Source: Patella vulgata (Eukaryota > Mollusca > Gastropoda > Patellidae). Taken from it: a stretch of 64,000 nucleotides of DNA. Positions within the stretch are counted from its first letter, which is position 1, and every line of letters begins with the position of its first letter. The stretch covers positions 54,932,546 through 54,996,545 of the forward strand of contig NC_065884.2 of the NCBI RefSeq assembly GCF_932274485.2, read 5' to 3'. Both the position numbers and the translations under genes were made by a program. This document shows, in pieces, positions 22,991 through 32,956 of the stretch. Below the pieces are notes generated by a model. It ran no database searches and was not told where the DNA came from. It saw only the letters and a list, made by a program, of their open reading frames with translations.

Positions 22991-23339
22991 GTAAAATTGA
23001 ACTACAAACTCAATTAAACTCTTTAAAGTAAAAAAAACGATTTAAGTTAATCGAGGTAAGGCTTAAATTCATCCCGTGGCAGTGGTGTAGTTGTAATATA
23101 ATAAATATAAGGAAGCGAAACCTTGACGGAACTTCTGTTTAACTGTTTTTCTGACATACGTTGTGTCCTGGGGATGTTTATAAAACGACTTGTTGATTTA
23201 ACAATAGGTGAACTAGGGTTATGGCACCAGTTTCTAACCGACAAGGTCATACTAAGCGATATTAAATGGGGTTTGTCGGGTTTTTTTTTCGTTTTTTTTG
23301 CAATAACTGAAATAATATAGTCGGGCATATTTAGTAGTG
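22991..23339. other. Unassigned sequence
   Basis: No gene or repeat recognised. Confidence 0.4.
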
Positions 23340-23532
23340 CCATGTAGTGCGCTATGATGGAAGTTTTGTCCGGACAGCCGCGCTACGGACCTCTCTTATC
23401 TCGATTTCCATTTGTCAGAACATCTGTTTTGTACCACCCGAACGATTAGACGCCTTTTCTTGCCAATCCTCTCGCCTTGTTCCACTGTCAACTGCCATGG
23501 TGAAACTAGGACCGAGGAATGAACTCGGCTAA
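23340..23532 (-). mobile_element. SINE-A, degraded middle part
   Basis: Minus-strand similarity to the SINE-A body: the GTCCGGACAG and CGAACGATTAGAC words are those of the family in reverse complement. Both ends are lost. Confidence 0.55.
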
Positions 23533-23667
23533 CACCAAGGATCATATGGTTAGTGAGTCGTCAGTGTCGTACTTACCGAGCCATTGTGTCAAGGCAGGGA
23601 AGAGAAGGGTCAACACTGTTCCCACAACTGGATTTTTGAAATTCGAAGAATAGTAAGCATCGCACAC

Positions 23668-23995
23668 GTGGGAGCCACAGTGACTCAGCTGGTAAGACGT
23701 TGCCTCGCTAACCTGGAGGTCCCGTGTTCGATCCCTGCGTTGGCCGAGAAATTCCATCATGATCTTCCGGCGTGTTCCCCCTTGTCAGTGGTGCAGGACA
23801 GGGGACCTGGCAAGGGACAACGTATAGTCGTTCGGATGAGACAAAATACCGGGGTCCCGTGTACACATTGGCGTGCACGTAAATATATCTTGGCAGTTGG
23901 AATTCGATACAAGACTAGGCCGTAGTGCCGCTATCCAAGCAAAATATTTGTCTTTATTAGCCTAGTCGGAGCAGAACAGTAGGATGTGATGGGTC
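23668..23995 (+). mobile_element. SINE-A, nearly full length
   Basis: It has the tRNA-like head GGGAGCCACAGTGACTCAGC, a B box in CGTGTTCGATCCCTG, the complete body and AGCAGAACAGTAGGATGT near the 3' end, but no ATTTC tail. Beyond about 23995 it abuts an inverted SINE-A piece. Confidence 0.85.
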
Positions 23996-23997
23996 AA

Positions 23998-24115
23998 GCG
24001 AACGACTAGACTTTGTTCCTTGCTATGTCTCCCATCCTTCACCACCGACAAGGGGAAACCGAGCTGATAAATCAGAGGAACTTTCTCAGCCAACACCGGG
24101 ACTGAACTGTGAAAT
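23998..24115 (-). mobile_element. SINE-A fragment, inverted next to the preceding copy
   Basis: The reverse complement reads from the B box (TCAGTCCCGGTGTTGGC) through GAGAAAGTTCC and CCCCTTGTCGGTGGTG to TAGTCGTT. Only the 5' half is kept. Confidence 0.75.
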
Positions 24116-25062
24116 CATTTAAAATGTTGAACCTCTTAGATTTACATTATACTACGATGCGGTTTATGCTTCTTTATTCTAGAACTCCCGTTAATTCCAC
24201 TTCTTATAGTTAACAATATTTTGAAGTCCCGTCGGTAACATAATATGACATTGTCCCATTTCCAAATGTGCTACAAGTGGACTAAATTTTATTGGTTGCA
24301 ATAAAAAGAAAAAAGGAAATAAAATTAACCTAATCTCGCCCATTATGGAAAAAAATAAACTATAATACCTATATCATTTTCGAAACTCAATATCCAGAGC
24401 CGGAATGCTTATTCAACTGGTCTGTCGACGATGGGCCATCAAATTTATATGTTAAATACAGTAGATTTACTTGTGATGATTTATGTTTGGCATTTTAATG
24501 AAGCGTTCTGAGAAATTCCAATAAACTTAATGTGCTCATTTTGAAATCATTAAGCCCCAGGATACAAAGAGTGGCTGAACAACGTTTAAAGAGATGGTCC
24601 ATCTCTTTAGATTAAAGCTAATTTTCTTTGACAATCGGAAGAAGATCATATCGATGGTTGGTCTCTTTGTAGATGGTTAACATACATAGAAAGTTTGTGT
24701 AACACTGACACACATTCGTTACGTAAACAAAGGTTAATAGAGTACTGAGACAAATTAACAGAGACGTTTTATATGTGGGATACCGGCCTCAAGCAATTGT
24801 TCACTGACTTTTATTAGTTTATGCCACCATGTTAAGGTGAAATTTACAAAAACAGTGTTGGGCAAGCATGTTGTTCTTGGCATTCTAAATCATCGTTTTA
24901 TCCATTTCGTAAACGATCTTCATCATATTTTTTTATGAAAATGTCGTCTTTGCTGCTATAAAATAAAGTTGGTCTAATAGATACTAGAACAGTCATTATT
25001 CAAAGGGTAGTATGGAATAACAAATTGCAATAGAGTACAACCGAAAGCATTTCGATAAATCC
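24116..25062. other. Unassigned sequence with a short palindrome
   Basis: No gene seen. TAAAGAGATGG-T-CCATCTCTTTA at 24587-24609 is a perfect 11-bp palindrome with a one-base loop. Confidence 0.45.
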
Positions 25063-25276
25063 ACGGCGTTTCGAATCCCCGATTGTACGTGACAAGGAGT
25101 AGGGTCGCCTGTCCAACCTCGTGGGTTTTCTCCGGGTCCTCCGGTTTTCTCCCACTGCTAAAGACCCCTACGCGCAAGCGAATTATTGAAATAAAATTAA
25201 ACCATATGTTAGTCCCGAAATGACCTAGTTTGTGTCGAGTGGACGTTAAACCCTAATTCTCCCTCTCTCTCGCTAA
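25063..25276 (+). mobile_element. SINE-B, 5'-truncated
   Basis: It starts in the head near GGCGTTTCGAATCCCCG and has the full body and a short CT tail. CGATAAATC (about 25052) and CGCTAAATC (about 25270) may be a target duplication. Confidence 0.85.
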
Positions 25277-25384
25277 ATCTCACCACTCACGGAGACTGTT
25301 ATTAATAAACAATGAACGGAATGAACACCGCACTGTACATCCCAAGCCTGTAGTAATAGTTGCTTCAATAACAAGCAAGGCAGT

Positions 25385-25655
25385 ACTATATGGATTAGGG
25401 ACCGAGCATGGCCACCATCTTGGAAATTCGCAAATCGATGTACAATTGTCCAAGGAACAAGCATGCCTAGTTTAATGTCGATCGTGTTTGAATTGGCGGA
25501 GTCTTATACTGTTTTCGAATGCCGTCGCCCCCAAGAAAAGATAAACAATAAGATGTGTACTGGTCCTAAATATCAAATCGAACAGGAAGTATCACCCAAA
25601 GAAATAAAATGGGGTTTAACGTCCTACTGTTTTGCTCCGAACATCACCAAAAGAT
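25385..25655. repeat. Old dispersed repeat and SINE-A tail remnant
   Basis: 25385-25440 (ACCGAGCATGGCCACC) resembles 2336-2375. 25600-25645 (AATGGGGTTTAACGTCCTAC) is the reverse complement of a SINE-A 3' end. No gene seen. Confidence 0.45.
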
Positions 25656-25658
25656 CTG

Positions 25659-27019
25659 GGCCCTGTTTCACAAAAACTTAAATCTCCTTAAAATCGTCTG
25701 AAACTAAAATTCCATCCTAACTTAAGATAGACGCGTTTCACAAAACAATTTTCATTCAATTTCTTTTCATTGCATGGGAAATATAAGCAATTAGATGACG
25801 CCCCAAATTAAAACCCCAAGAACAAAAAACCAATCAAAACCCCAGGAAACAAAACTCTTTGTTACTATTTTATATATTACCATATGATTCATGTATAAAT
25901 TATGCTATTTTCAAATAATAAATAGACCCAAAAAAACCCTTAAAAAATCTAAAGCCACTTCATATCTAATGTCTATAAAAAATATCTTTGTAGGCCTACA
26001 ATTGTTTAAAATGAGAGAGAGAGAGAGAGAGGGGGGTGTCGCTCGTTGCTTCATGTCGTCTGCAAAGAATGTCGATTTAAAGAGAGAGAGAGAGAGAGAG
26101 AGAGAGCGTCTAACGTGCACTAGACACACACTAGGTCATTTCGGGACTAACACACGGTTCAATTTTATTTGAATAATTCACTTGCGCGTAGGGGTCTTTA
26201 GTAGTGGGAGGAACCGGAGAAAACTCACGAGGTTGGACGGGCGAACCTACTCCCTGTCACGTACAACCGGGGAATCGAAACCCCGTTAGTTCTGTAATAC
26301 CAGATACGCCATATGCAAAGTATTAATTATGATTTTTGGTTATGATGATTTAAATAGGAGCCAAGGGTATTTTATATTGTGAAAAAAAATCATTTTAATT
26401 TTATAAGATAGATAGGTATTATCCAATAAGGAGTGTGACACTTTGACATATTCAAATTATTATTGAAAGGGTCCGTGGGACTGACATTTCAAATCTAGGC
26501 ATCGGAACATTGGTTATTTCGTGTATTAGTTTAAAAGTTATTAAATACTTTTAAAATTCGACAATACTTTAGTGTAGATAAATCGTTTGGGTCAGAAATA
26601 TTACATGTTTGTGACAATTTCTCAATAGCTTCTGTTATCCAAAATACAACAAAACTACGAAATTCAAGCCATTTAGTTTATCGATACGCATTATTTCCAT
26701 TGAAGCCTGCGAGTAAATCCAATGCCAAGGTCACGAAAGTGACATGCAAGTTCAAGGCCAAACTCTCCTCATTGGTATTGTAACGGTTAGTTCAACCTGA
26801 CAACAGTTTTCAGTTTCGAAGCGTGTATGCTTGCACCCTAAGTGCCCTCGCCGGAATTGTACACTGCGCGAGCGCAAGCAATTTTAACTAAAATCTGTTA
26901 AAATTGCATTTTAAGTTACAATCGATCTTCGTGAAACGCATGAAATTTAAAATTTCAGTTTGATTTTAGTTAAAAATCTAGTTTAGTGATTTTAGTTTAA
27001 GTTTTTGTGAAACAGGGCC
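25659..27019. mobile_element. TIR element with GGCCCTGTTTCAC ends (1,361 bp)
   Basis: The left end GGCCCTGTTTCACAAAAACT matches the inverted right end over about 23 bp, and weaker inverted similarity continues inward. No convincing target duplication is seen and no transposase is present, so it is a non-autonomous DNA transposon of unknown superfamily. A SINE-B (26080-26286) is inserted in it. Two (GA)n blocks lie at 26011-26035 and 26080-26106. Confidence 0.7.
26080..26286 (-). mobile_element. SINE-B, 5'-truncated, inside a TIR element
   Basis: The CT tail appears as GA at 26080-26106. The family body follows, ending in the head at GGGAATCGAAACCCC. The A-box part is missing. Confidence 0.85.
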
Positions 27020-27437
27020 AAGGTTATCCTAGCGCATGTCAGTATAAACGATATTCACATAGAAAGTGAGAACTTGTAATAGTACGAAGACAGTGTCATG
27101 GAAAAGTTCTAAACGTAGAACGTTATATAACCGAACCAACTTGTCAACATAATGTATCTCAAATGACAAATATTCGAATAAAAACTATTCAAGCTCGGGG
27201 TCGCTCGACAACAAACACTTGCCCAAAATAGAGATTCATGTGACAATATCCATTCACTTATTTATAAATGAAGCCATGAATTTGTCTTTCTCATTTACGC
27301 GTTGAACTTTTAAAAATATTTAGTTACGAACTTGCAAAATATTTACCGCTGCAAATTTTAGAAAAGTTAAACAACAAAACTCAACTTGTCAATACTCTAA
27401 TTCACACATAACATACACCTCGCCGCTCGCTTATTAT
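27020..27437. other. Unassigned sequence
   Basis: No gene or repeat recognised. Confidence 0.4.
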
Positions 27438-27698
27438 GGGGATACTCGATTGAACGTTCCGGAATTAAATTCTCTCAATTCCGAAAATAGTGTCAATCAA
27501 GTGAAAAGGAGAATTTCGGAGTACAGCGCATGGGCCGACTGGCAGCTGAAATATATTTGTTACTTAAAATACCTCACGATTCTACTTACACCACCTCAGC
27601 TGTCGGGACTGGCAGAACTGTGAAGGGACTGAATTCCGTATCACTTGATTGTAATTCTGTCAATTCGGGACGTTCCGGACTGACAATCGAGCACCCCC
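27438..27698. mobile_element. Small MITE-like element (261 bp)
   Basis: Inverted ends GGGGATACTCGATTG and CAATCGAGCACCCCC continue inward with TTCCGGAA-type and CAATCAAGTGA matches. TAT stands on both sides (27435-27437 and 27699-27701). Non-coding; the open frame at 27530-27724 is not a gene. Confidence 0.55.
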
Positions 27699-27759
27699 TA
27701 TATGTACGCGCGAAAATTATATAGAGCGTGGTGGGGTCGCGGTGAAATGTGGAATAAAA

Positions 27760-27990
27760 CCCTCAAACTTGTGTCAAATGTCGAAACAACACAAAGTTTA
27801 TCAAATAACACAAGCTTGTGTTGAAACCTATGAGAAATAGTACACATCATTTGTGTTAAATTTTCTGAAACTTGTTACTTGTGTTGAAATTTCTGAACTT
27901 ATGTTAAAATTTTAGAAACGTTTTTGCGAAATTTTAGAAACGTTTTTGCGAAATTTTTGAAACTTGTGTTGTTTCATACAGAATTGTGTA
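27760..27990. repeat. Degenerate short tandem repeats
   Basis: A loose repeat based on CTTGTGTTGAAATTTCTGAA, with an exact 22-bp doublet at 27907-27928 and 27929-27950 (core TTTTAGAAACG). Confidence 0.7.
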
Positions 27991-28865
27991 TGACCACCAA
28001 AAACTTAATTTGTGTATCACCAATATAACCAGCATAGCAACCTTTCCCATGCGGCCCTCCCTTTTGTTCTGTATAAACTGTAATGTTTGATAAGTGATAT
28101 AACAATAAATTTGTTTGCTAAATTATTATTTGTAAGTATTTATTAAATAATATGAAAAATTAAATTAATACTGCCAAATCAATAATATAGTCATTTCGAG
28201 GGTTAATTCCAATACTAATAAAATTGTGTTATATAATAAAAAATACCCACCACCCCCCCTCCCCAATCACAAAATTAAGAAAAGCTATATAAACTGAAAA
28301 AAAAAACCCAAGAAGTGAGTTAATCCCCCCACCCCCTTCCCCAGTCACAAAATAAAAAAGCTATTAGAATTTTTAAAAAAATATATCCTAAAACAAGAAC
28401 TGAGAATACAATAGATATGTACACAATATCCCTACCATGTACACCACAAACATATAATTTAAATATATCTTAATTTAATAACAACCAAACCAAGCACAAA
28501 TAAGATTTATTATGCAATAAATTGAATAACTTTCAAAAACTGAAAAGCGCTACAAACAAATGAAAAAATATAAGAGACATTTACAACATATTTACTTTAA
28601 TATTAAAGTCATACGAGTGATTTGCGGGGCATCTAGAAATAATTAGCACACACAGAACAACTATTCAAAGAAATATGCACTATTGCCAAAGTTATAAAAT
28701 GATGTTTCCTCATAAAATGAAACTTTTGTGCATAAAAGGAGTGCTCATTGATTAAAAGAAGCACCAAAATTAGCGGTTATTAAACAATAAATGAAATAAA
28801 ATATCAGAGAAAATGGCAAATATTAAATAACATGTACAAAATATATTTATATACAAGTCATTAGC
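27991..28865. other. AT-rich sequence
   Basis: No gene seen. About 28246-28310 and 28326-28385 are two copies of a roughly 78-bp unit with CCCC-rich starts and CACAAAAT, then AAGCTAT. Confidence 0.5.
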
Positions 28866-29105
28866 AATGGGAGCCACAGTGGTTGAGTGACTATAAGGCG
28901 CTGCCTCGCTTACACGGAGATCATTGTTTGATCCCGGTGTTGGTCGAGAAAGTTCATCTGGATTTTTTCGGCAAAGTTACACCTTGTCAGTGGTGTAATA
29001 CATGAAAGAGACAATGTATAGTCGCTCAGGTGCGAAGACAAACCGAGGTCTCGTATACACATTGGCGTACACTTTAATTAAAGAACCCTTGATAGTTGAA
29101 ATATA
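28866..29105 (+). mobile_element. SINE-A, left part, split by transposon Y
   Basis: Head GGGAGCCACAGTGGTTGAGT, a B box in TTGTTTGATCCCGG, and the body to CTTGATAGTTGAA. The element resumes at about 30630 after transposon Y. The SINE was therefore present before Y inserted. Confidence 0.85.
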
Positions 29106-30627
29106 CTGAGCGCCATGGAAAACTCATCACTTAGTTTTTCGTATAACAAAATGATCCTGCAAACATATCTTATTTATTTTGCTTCTTATTGTGAACAATA
29201 TTCAAATGGGAACACATCAATAACAACACATTTGTACACTTATGGATGTTTAATCTGTAATCAACGGTACAAAGTCAAAGAGGTCAAAACCAAAAGTACG
29301 ACACAGATGTCAGTAGCGCGTGTGTCCTCCACAGGCTCTTACGCACGCTGTGCAGCGAGGTCGCATGGAATTTACCAATGTTTGAAAGAAGGTCTGGGGC
29401 AAATTGTCCCATTCTTGGACAAGAGCAGCTTCTAAAGCAGCAATGGTGTGCATCTGTGGTCACGATACAGACGGCGTCCAACCTCATCCCAGACATGTTC
29501 TATCGGTGCCATGTCCGGAGACATGGCTGGCCAGTCCAAGACATTGATGTTGTTAGCAGCCAGGTAGTTCATACTAAAACGGGCGGTATGCGAACGTGCA
29601 TTATCCTGCTGGAAGTGCTGAAGTTATGGGTGCGCTCGAAACATCGGAACAACAATTGGTTGCAAGACATCATCACGGTAGGCTACAGCATTAACGCGAC
29701 CCCTGCAAATGTATAGGGGGGTCCGGTGATGAAATGTGAAGCCTCCCCACACCATTACACTTCTCCCACCCCATCGATTCGTTTCGAAGACGCAGCAGTC
29801 TGCAAGACGTTCCCCAAGACGTCTCCACACACGTTGACGGCCATCAGCGTGATAAAGATGAAAGCGACTCTCATCACTGAAGAGCACACTTTGCCAGTCT
29901 ACTCTTCTCCATGTCTAATGTCCTTGAGCCCATATCAAACGCCGCTGACGGTGATGATCCCTGAGGATAGCTCCAACATAAGGTCGTCGTGCACGGAGTT
30001 CTACTTCTCTTAGACGACGTCTTACGGTGTTGGCACTTACTGGTTCTTGTCTTCCGACGACTGCTGCACCTGTTCGAGTCGCTGGGCGGAATCTGTCACG
30101 CAGATGAGTGACCCGGATGTAGCGGTCTTGAGGATGGGTTGTAACGCGTTGTGGACCGGGACGTTGACGGTCACGTGTTGGTCCAGTAACTCGAACACGT
30201 TCCACCAACCTTACAATAGTGGATTGATGACAATTGAAGTGTCTGGCAATAGCACGTGTAGACATGCCAGCCCTGGACATTCCCATGGCTTCATTCCGTT
30301 GATTTTCAGTAAGTCTCGGCATCTCTAGCTCGATTCCTTCACACGTCCAACAACAAATTACGACAGATTGACGTTTCACGGTTCATGTACTGCACATTAA
30401 GTTGAAAGCATGCTTTTAAAGGGCTCACACGCAATGCTGCACGTGAATATTGGGTTTTTCATGTGCATCTCGTGCAATTGTTTTTTGTGCACACGGGCCG
30501 ATATTTTTTGCGTTTGGGAGCATTGTGTGAAACAATAGTTCATAGTATTGCATAATATTATACATACAAAACCACCTTGTAATAAAATATTTGGGAAAAA
30601 AAGTGATGCGTTTTCCATGGCGCTCAG
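29106..30627 (-). mobile_element. Tc1-like transposon, family Y
   Basis: The ends CTGAGCGCCATGGAAAAC and, inverted, GTTTTCCATGGCGCTCAG (with one extra base near the inner edge) are flanked by TA (29104-29105 and 30628-30629). The 1,522-bp element carries one decayed DD34E transposase on the minus strand. It interrupts a SINE-A. Confidence 0.93.
29310..30322 (-). pseudogene. DD34E transposase, family Y, decayed
   Basis: It starts MPRLTENQRNEAMGMSRAGM with helix-turn-helix segments. FSDESRF carries Asp 1, WGGRSVMVWGG follows, FQQDNARSH carries Asp 2 and SPDMAPIEHVWDEV carries Glu, with 34 residues between the last two. The end is CGGHTRY plus a stop at 29310. I see about three breaks: a frame shift near 29900 (before the FSDESRF block), a TAA in place of a Gln-type codon near 29621 (after FRAHP), and a frame shift near 29455-29475 before the C-terminal ALVQEWDNLPQ segment. 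The protein resembles families X and Z in layout but is clearly a separate lineage. Confidence 0.88.
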
Positions 30628-30722
30628 TATATTTGATAAAGGAGTAGGTTGTATCACCGCTGCCATGGCAGAATTACCATCATAACAAAGAAAAGTAGGA
30701 CGTTAAATCTTATTTCATTCAT
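30628..30722 (+). mobile_element. SINE-A, right part after transposon Y
   Basis: It continues the body at GATAAAGGAGTAGG and GCCGCTGCC-like sequence (CACCGCTGCCATGGC), then AGTAGGACGTTAAAT and a short TTTCATTC tail. About 40-50 bp before the tail are missing compared with other copies. Confidence 0.8.
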
Positions 30723-30957
30723 AAGCAAGGGAAAGTCACCATAATGTAGCTCAGGTTTTCTTTGTAATTTTTGTATATTCAATCTACATTTCGTTTCTAG
30801 ATAATGCCTATTTAATACTTTATGATTTCTAACCAATTCTAGGTGATTTATAAGTCACTTTACAGTCTATATTATACACAAATTTATGGAGAGAATTACA
30901 ATCTAATTGTGTTTGGGAAGGATATTTAACATTAAAAACCAAAAAATATAATATACT

Positions 30958-31106
30958 ATAACAGAACACAATTTTTATGGGAAACAATCACTGGTTTTAT
31001 TCAAAAAGCACGACGTGCTTGATAACGACAAGAGGATACTTGTCGAAACGTCGTGCTTTTAGAATAAAACCAGTGATTGTTTCCCATAAAAATTGTGTTC
31101 TGTTAT
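30958..31106. repeat. 149-bp near-perfect palindrome
   Basis: Arms 30958-31015 and 31049-31106 are 58 bp each with one mismatch. The 33-nt loop holds a second stem, CGACAAG (31026-31032) with CTTGTCG (31039-31045), closing a 6-nt loop AGGATA. No protein is encoded. It may be a minimal fold-back element or two inverted ends of a retroelement. Confidence 0.95.
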
Positions 31107-31458
31107 TGTGTACCCCAATCACTAAATGCCACTTAAAGATTATAATATACTAAGTAGCAAAAAAAAACCGTTAGGTTGGTATGTTACTCTGAATAGACCC
31201 ATTGCATAAAACTTGCCAAATCTTTTTTATTGTATATATGTGACCACATCTCCGACTTTATCTGAGCAATAAGGCTACTTCCCAAACACAGAATTGAACC
31301 CAGGATATGTTTTCAAAAACGCAACCCGACTTCTGAGATGGTAATGTGTTCTCCATGATGTTCATGTAACTCATGCTGTACGTGCTGTTCACAGGAACCA
31401 GCCCTATAAAATGCACCCCGATACCTGGTGGAATCATTCACACTACAACGTCAGCAGC

Positions 31459-32464
31459 ATCCCACGACTCACGACAGCTCGAAGGAACCAGGCGCTTGGA
31501 AGACTCGACGCTGGCCACACTGCCCAAGCCGTTGCCAGTCACTTCCAGATCAATGTTCGGACCATCTACAGGCTTCAGCAATGCTTTCGGGCCACCAATA
31601 CCACCGATGATCGCCCCGAACTGGTAGACCAAGGTTTACCACAAGACGACAAGACCGCCATGTTGTGCGACAGCACGCGCAGAATCCCTTCACACAGGCA
31701 TCTGAGACAGCACGTCAGACAGTGGGAACACACGGAAGATCCATCAATACCGATACAGTGCGCCGACGTCTCAACAGAGAGAACATCCATTGCCGTAGAC
31801 CTTACCGTGGACCGATCCTCACCCATCGCCATCGATGTGAACGTCTACAGTTTTCCCAACAACACAAAAACTGGCGACACAGGCAATGGAGAACTGTTCT
31901 GTTCACAGATGAGAGTCGGTATTGCCTATCAACTGCAGATGGCAGGGTCAGAATATGGCGTCGACGTGGCCAGCGTTATTCTGACCTATGTGTCATGAAA
32001 CGAGACTCATGGGGAGGTCCAAGCATAATGGTTTGGTGTAGAATCGGCCTGAACCAGAGAGTGGGTCCTGTGGTGTCCCCAAATCATGGTCCAGGGAGCA
32101 GTGCGCTACATCGATCAAGCTCTCAGAGCCCACGTCATACCACATTTCGCACGTCATCGAAACAACGTTTTCCAGCATGACAACGCCCGTGCCCACACCG
32201 CCAGAGTTACTCGGGAATTTCTACAGCAGGACGGTGCCAACGTTATGCACTGGCCAGCCCTTAGTCCGGACTTAAACCCGATTGCACATCTTTGGGATGA
32301 AATTGAGAGGAGACTTAATACGTCGTACCGAGACCAATGGATTGTGCCAGGCTCTTCTGAGAGTTTGGTTCCAGGTGCCAATGGCGTTCATCAATCGTCT
32401 GGTCCACTCCATGTGCAGACTCCGCGCTGCTGTTATTGACACTTGCAGTGGACACACCAGATAC
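31459..32464 (+). pseudogene. Decayed DD34E transposase (family X, copy 2)
   Basis: Pieces in several frames show RRNQALGRLDAGHTAQAVAS (helix-turn-helix), RGPILTHRHRCERLQF, FTDESRYCLS (Asp 1), GGPSIMVWCRIGLNQ, FQHDNARAHTARV (Asp 2) and SPDLNPIAHLWDEI. In the last motif the usual catalytic Glu of PIEH is replaced by Ala, so this copy lacks the third catalytic residue. There are frame shifts near 31500, 31620, 31950 and 32090. The stop seen in copy 1 after HTRY is not present. Confidence 0.85.
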
Positions 32465-32585
32465 GGATGTATATTCTGTGTACGGTCCCTAAACTTTCCC
32501 GTAATGTCTTGGAATTGTGTTTAATTAATCACTAATGTTTCAACATACTGTTCACAAAAAATTGCTTTGATCCATTCAGTAATTC

Positions 32586-32927
32586 CTGGCTCGCTAGCCT
32601 GGAGGTCGGGTGTCCGATTCCTGCATTGGCCGAGAAAGTTCATCGGGATTTTCCGACGTGGTTTCCCCTTGTCAGTGGTGCAGAACGGAGGGCCTGACGA
32701 GGACAGCTGTCTAGTCCTTCGGATGAGACGAAAAACCGAGGTCCCGTGTATACATTGGAATGCACGTAAAAGATCCCTTGGCAGTTGGAATTCGATATAA
32801 GAGTAGGCGATAGTGCCGCTGCCCTGGCAAAATTTCCCTCATAAGCACACTGCATGTCATATGCCCGTCTTCATTAGCCCAGTATAGGAGCAGAACAGTA
32901 GGACGTTAAACACCATTTCATTTCATT
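32586..32927 (+). mobile_element. SINE-A, 5'-truncated, inside transposon X
   Basis: It starts at CTGGCTCGCTAGCCTGGAGG, so the A box is gone but the B-box region is kept. It runs through the complete body to AGGACGTTAAACACC and TTTCATTTC. It is flanked by TCCATTCAGTAATTC at 32571-32585 and 32928-32942, a 15-bp target duplication. It gives the best-defined 3' half of the family. Confidence 0.95.
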
Positions 32928-32956
32928 TCCATTCAGTAATTCGTTTTCTAGAATGT

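Larger units (their letters stand above)
31150..32956 (+). mobile_element. Tc1/mariner-group transposon, family X, copy 2
   Basis: The left end CTAAGTAGCAAAAA is preceded by TA (31148-31149). Homology with copy 3 runs to TTTTCTAGAATG at 32956, where the LINE begins, so the last 100-150 bp including the right TIR are missing. A SINE-A with its own target duplication sits at 32586-32927. Confidence 0.88.

Noticed and set aside
31016-31060. Active hammerhead ribozyme in the palindrome loop
   Set aside because: GAAA follows a good stem, but the CUGAUGA core is degenerate and there is no stem I or cleavage triplet in the right place.
30958-31106. Transcription terminator or miRNA precursor
   Set aside because: The arms are far longer than a terminator's and lack a T-run at the end. 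Perfect pairing and AT-rich repeat context fit a fold-back repeat better than a miRNA.
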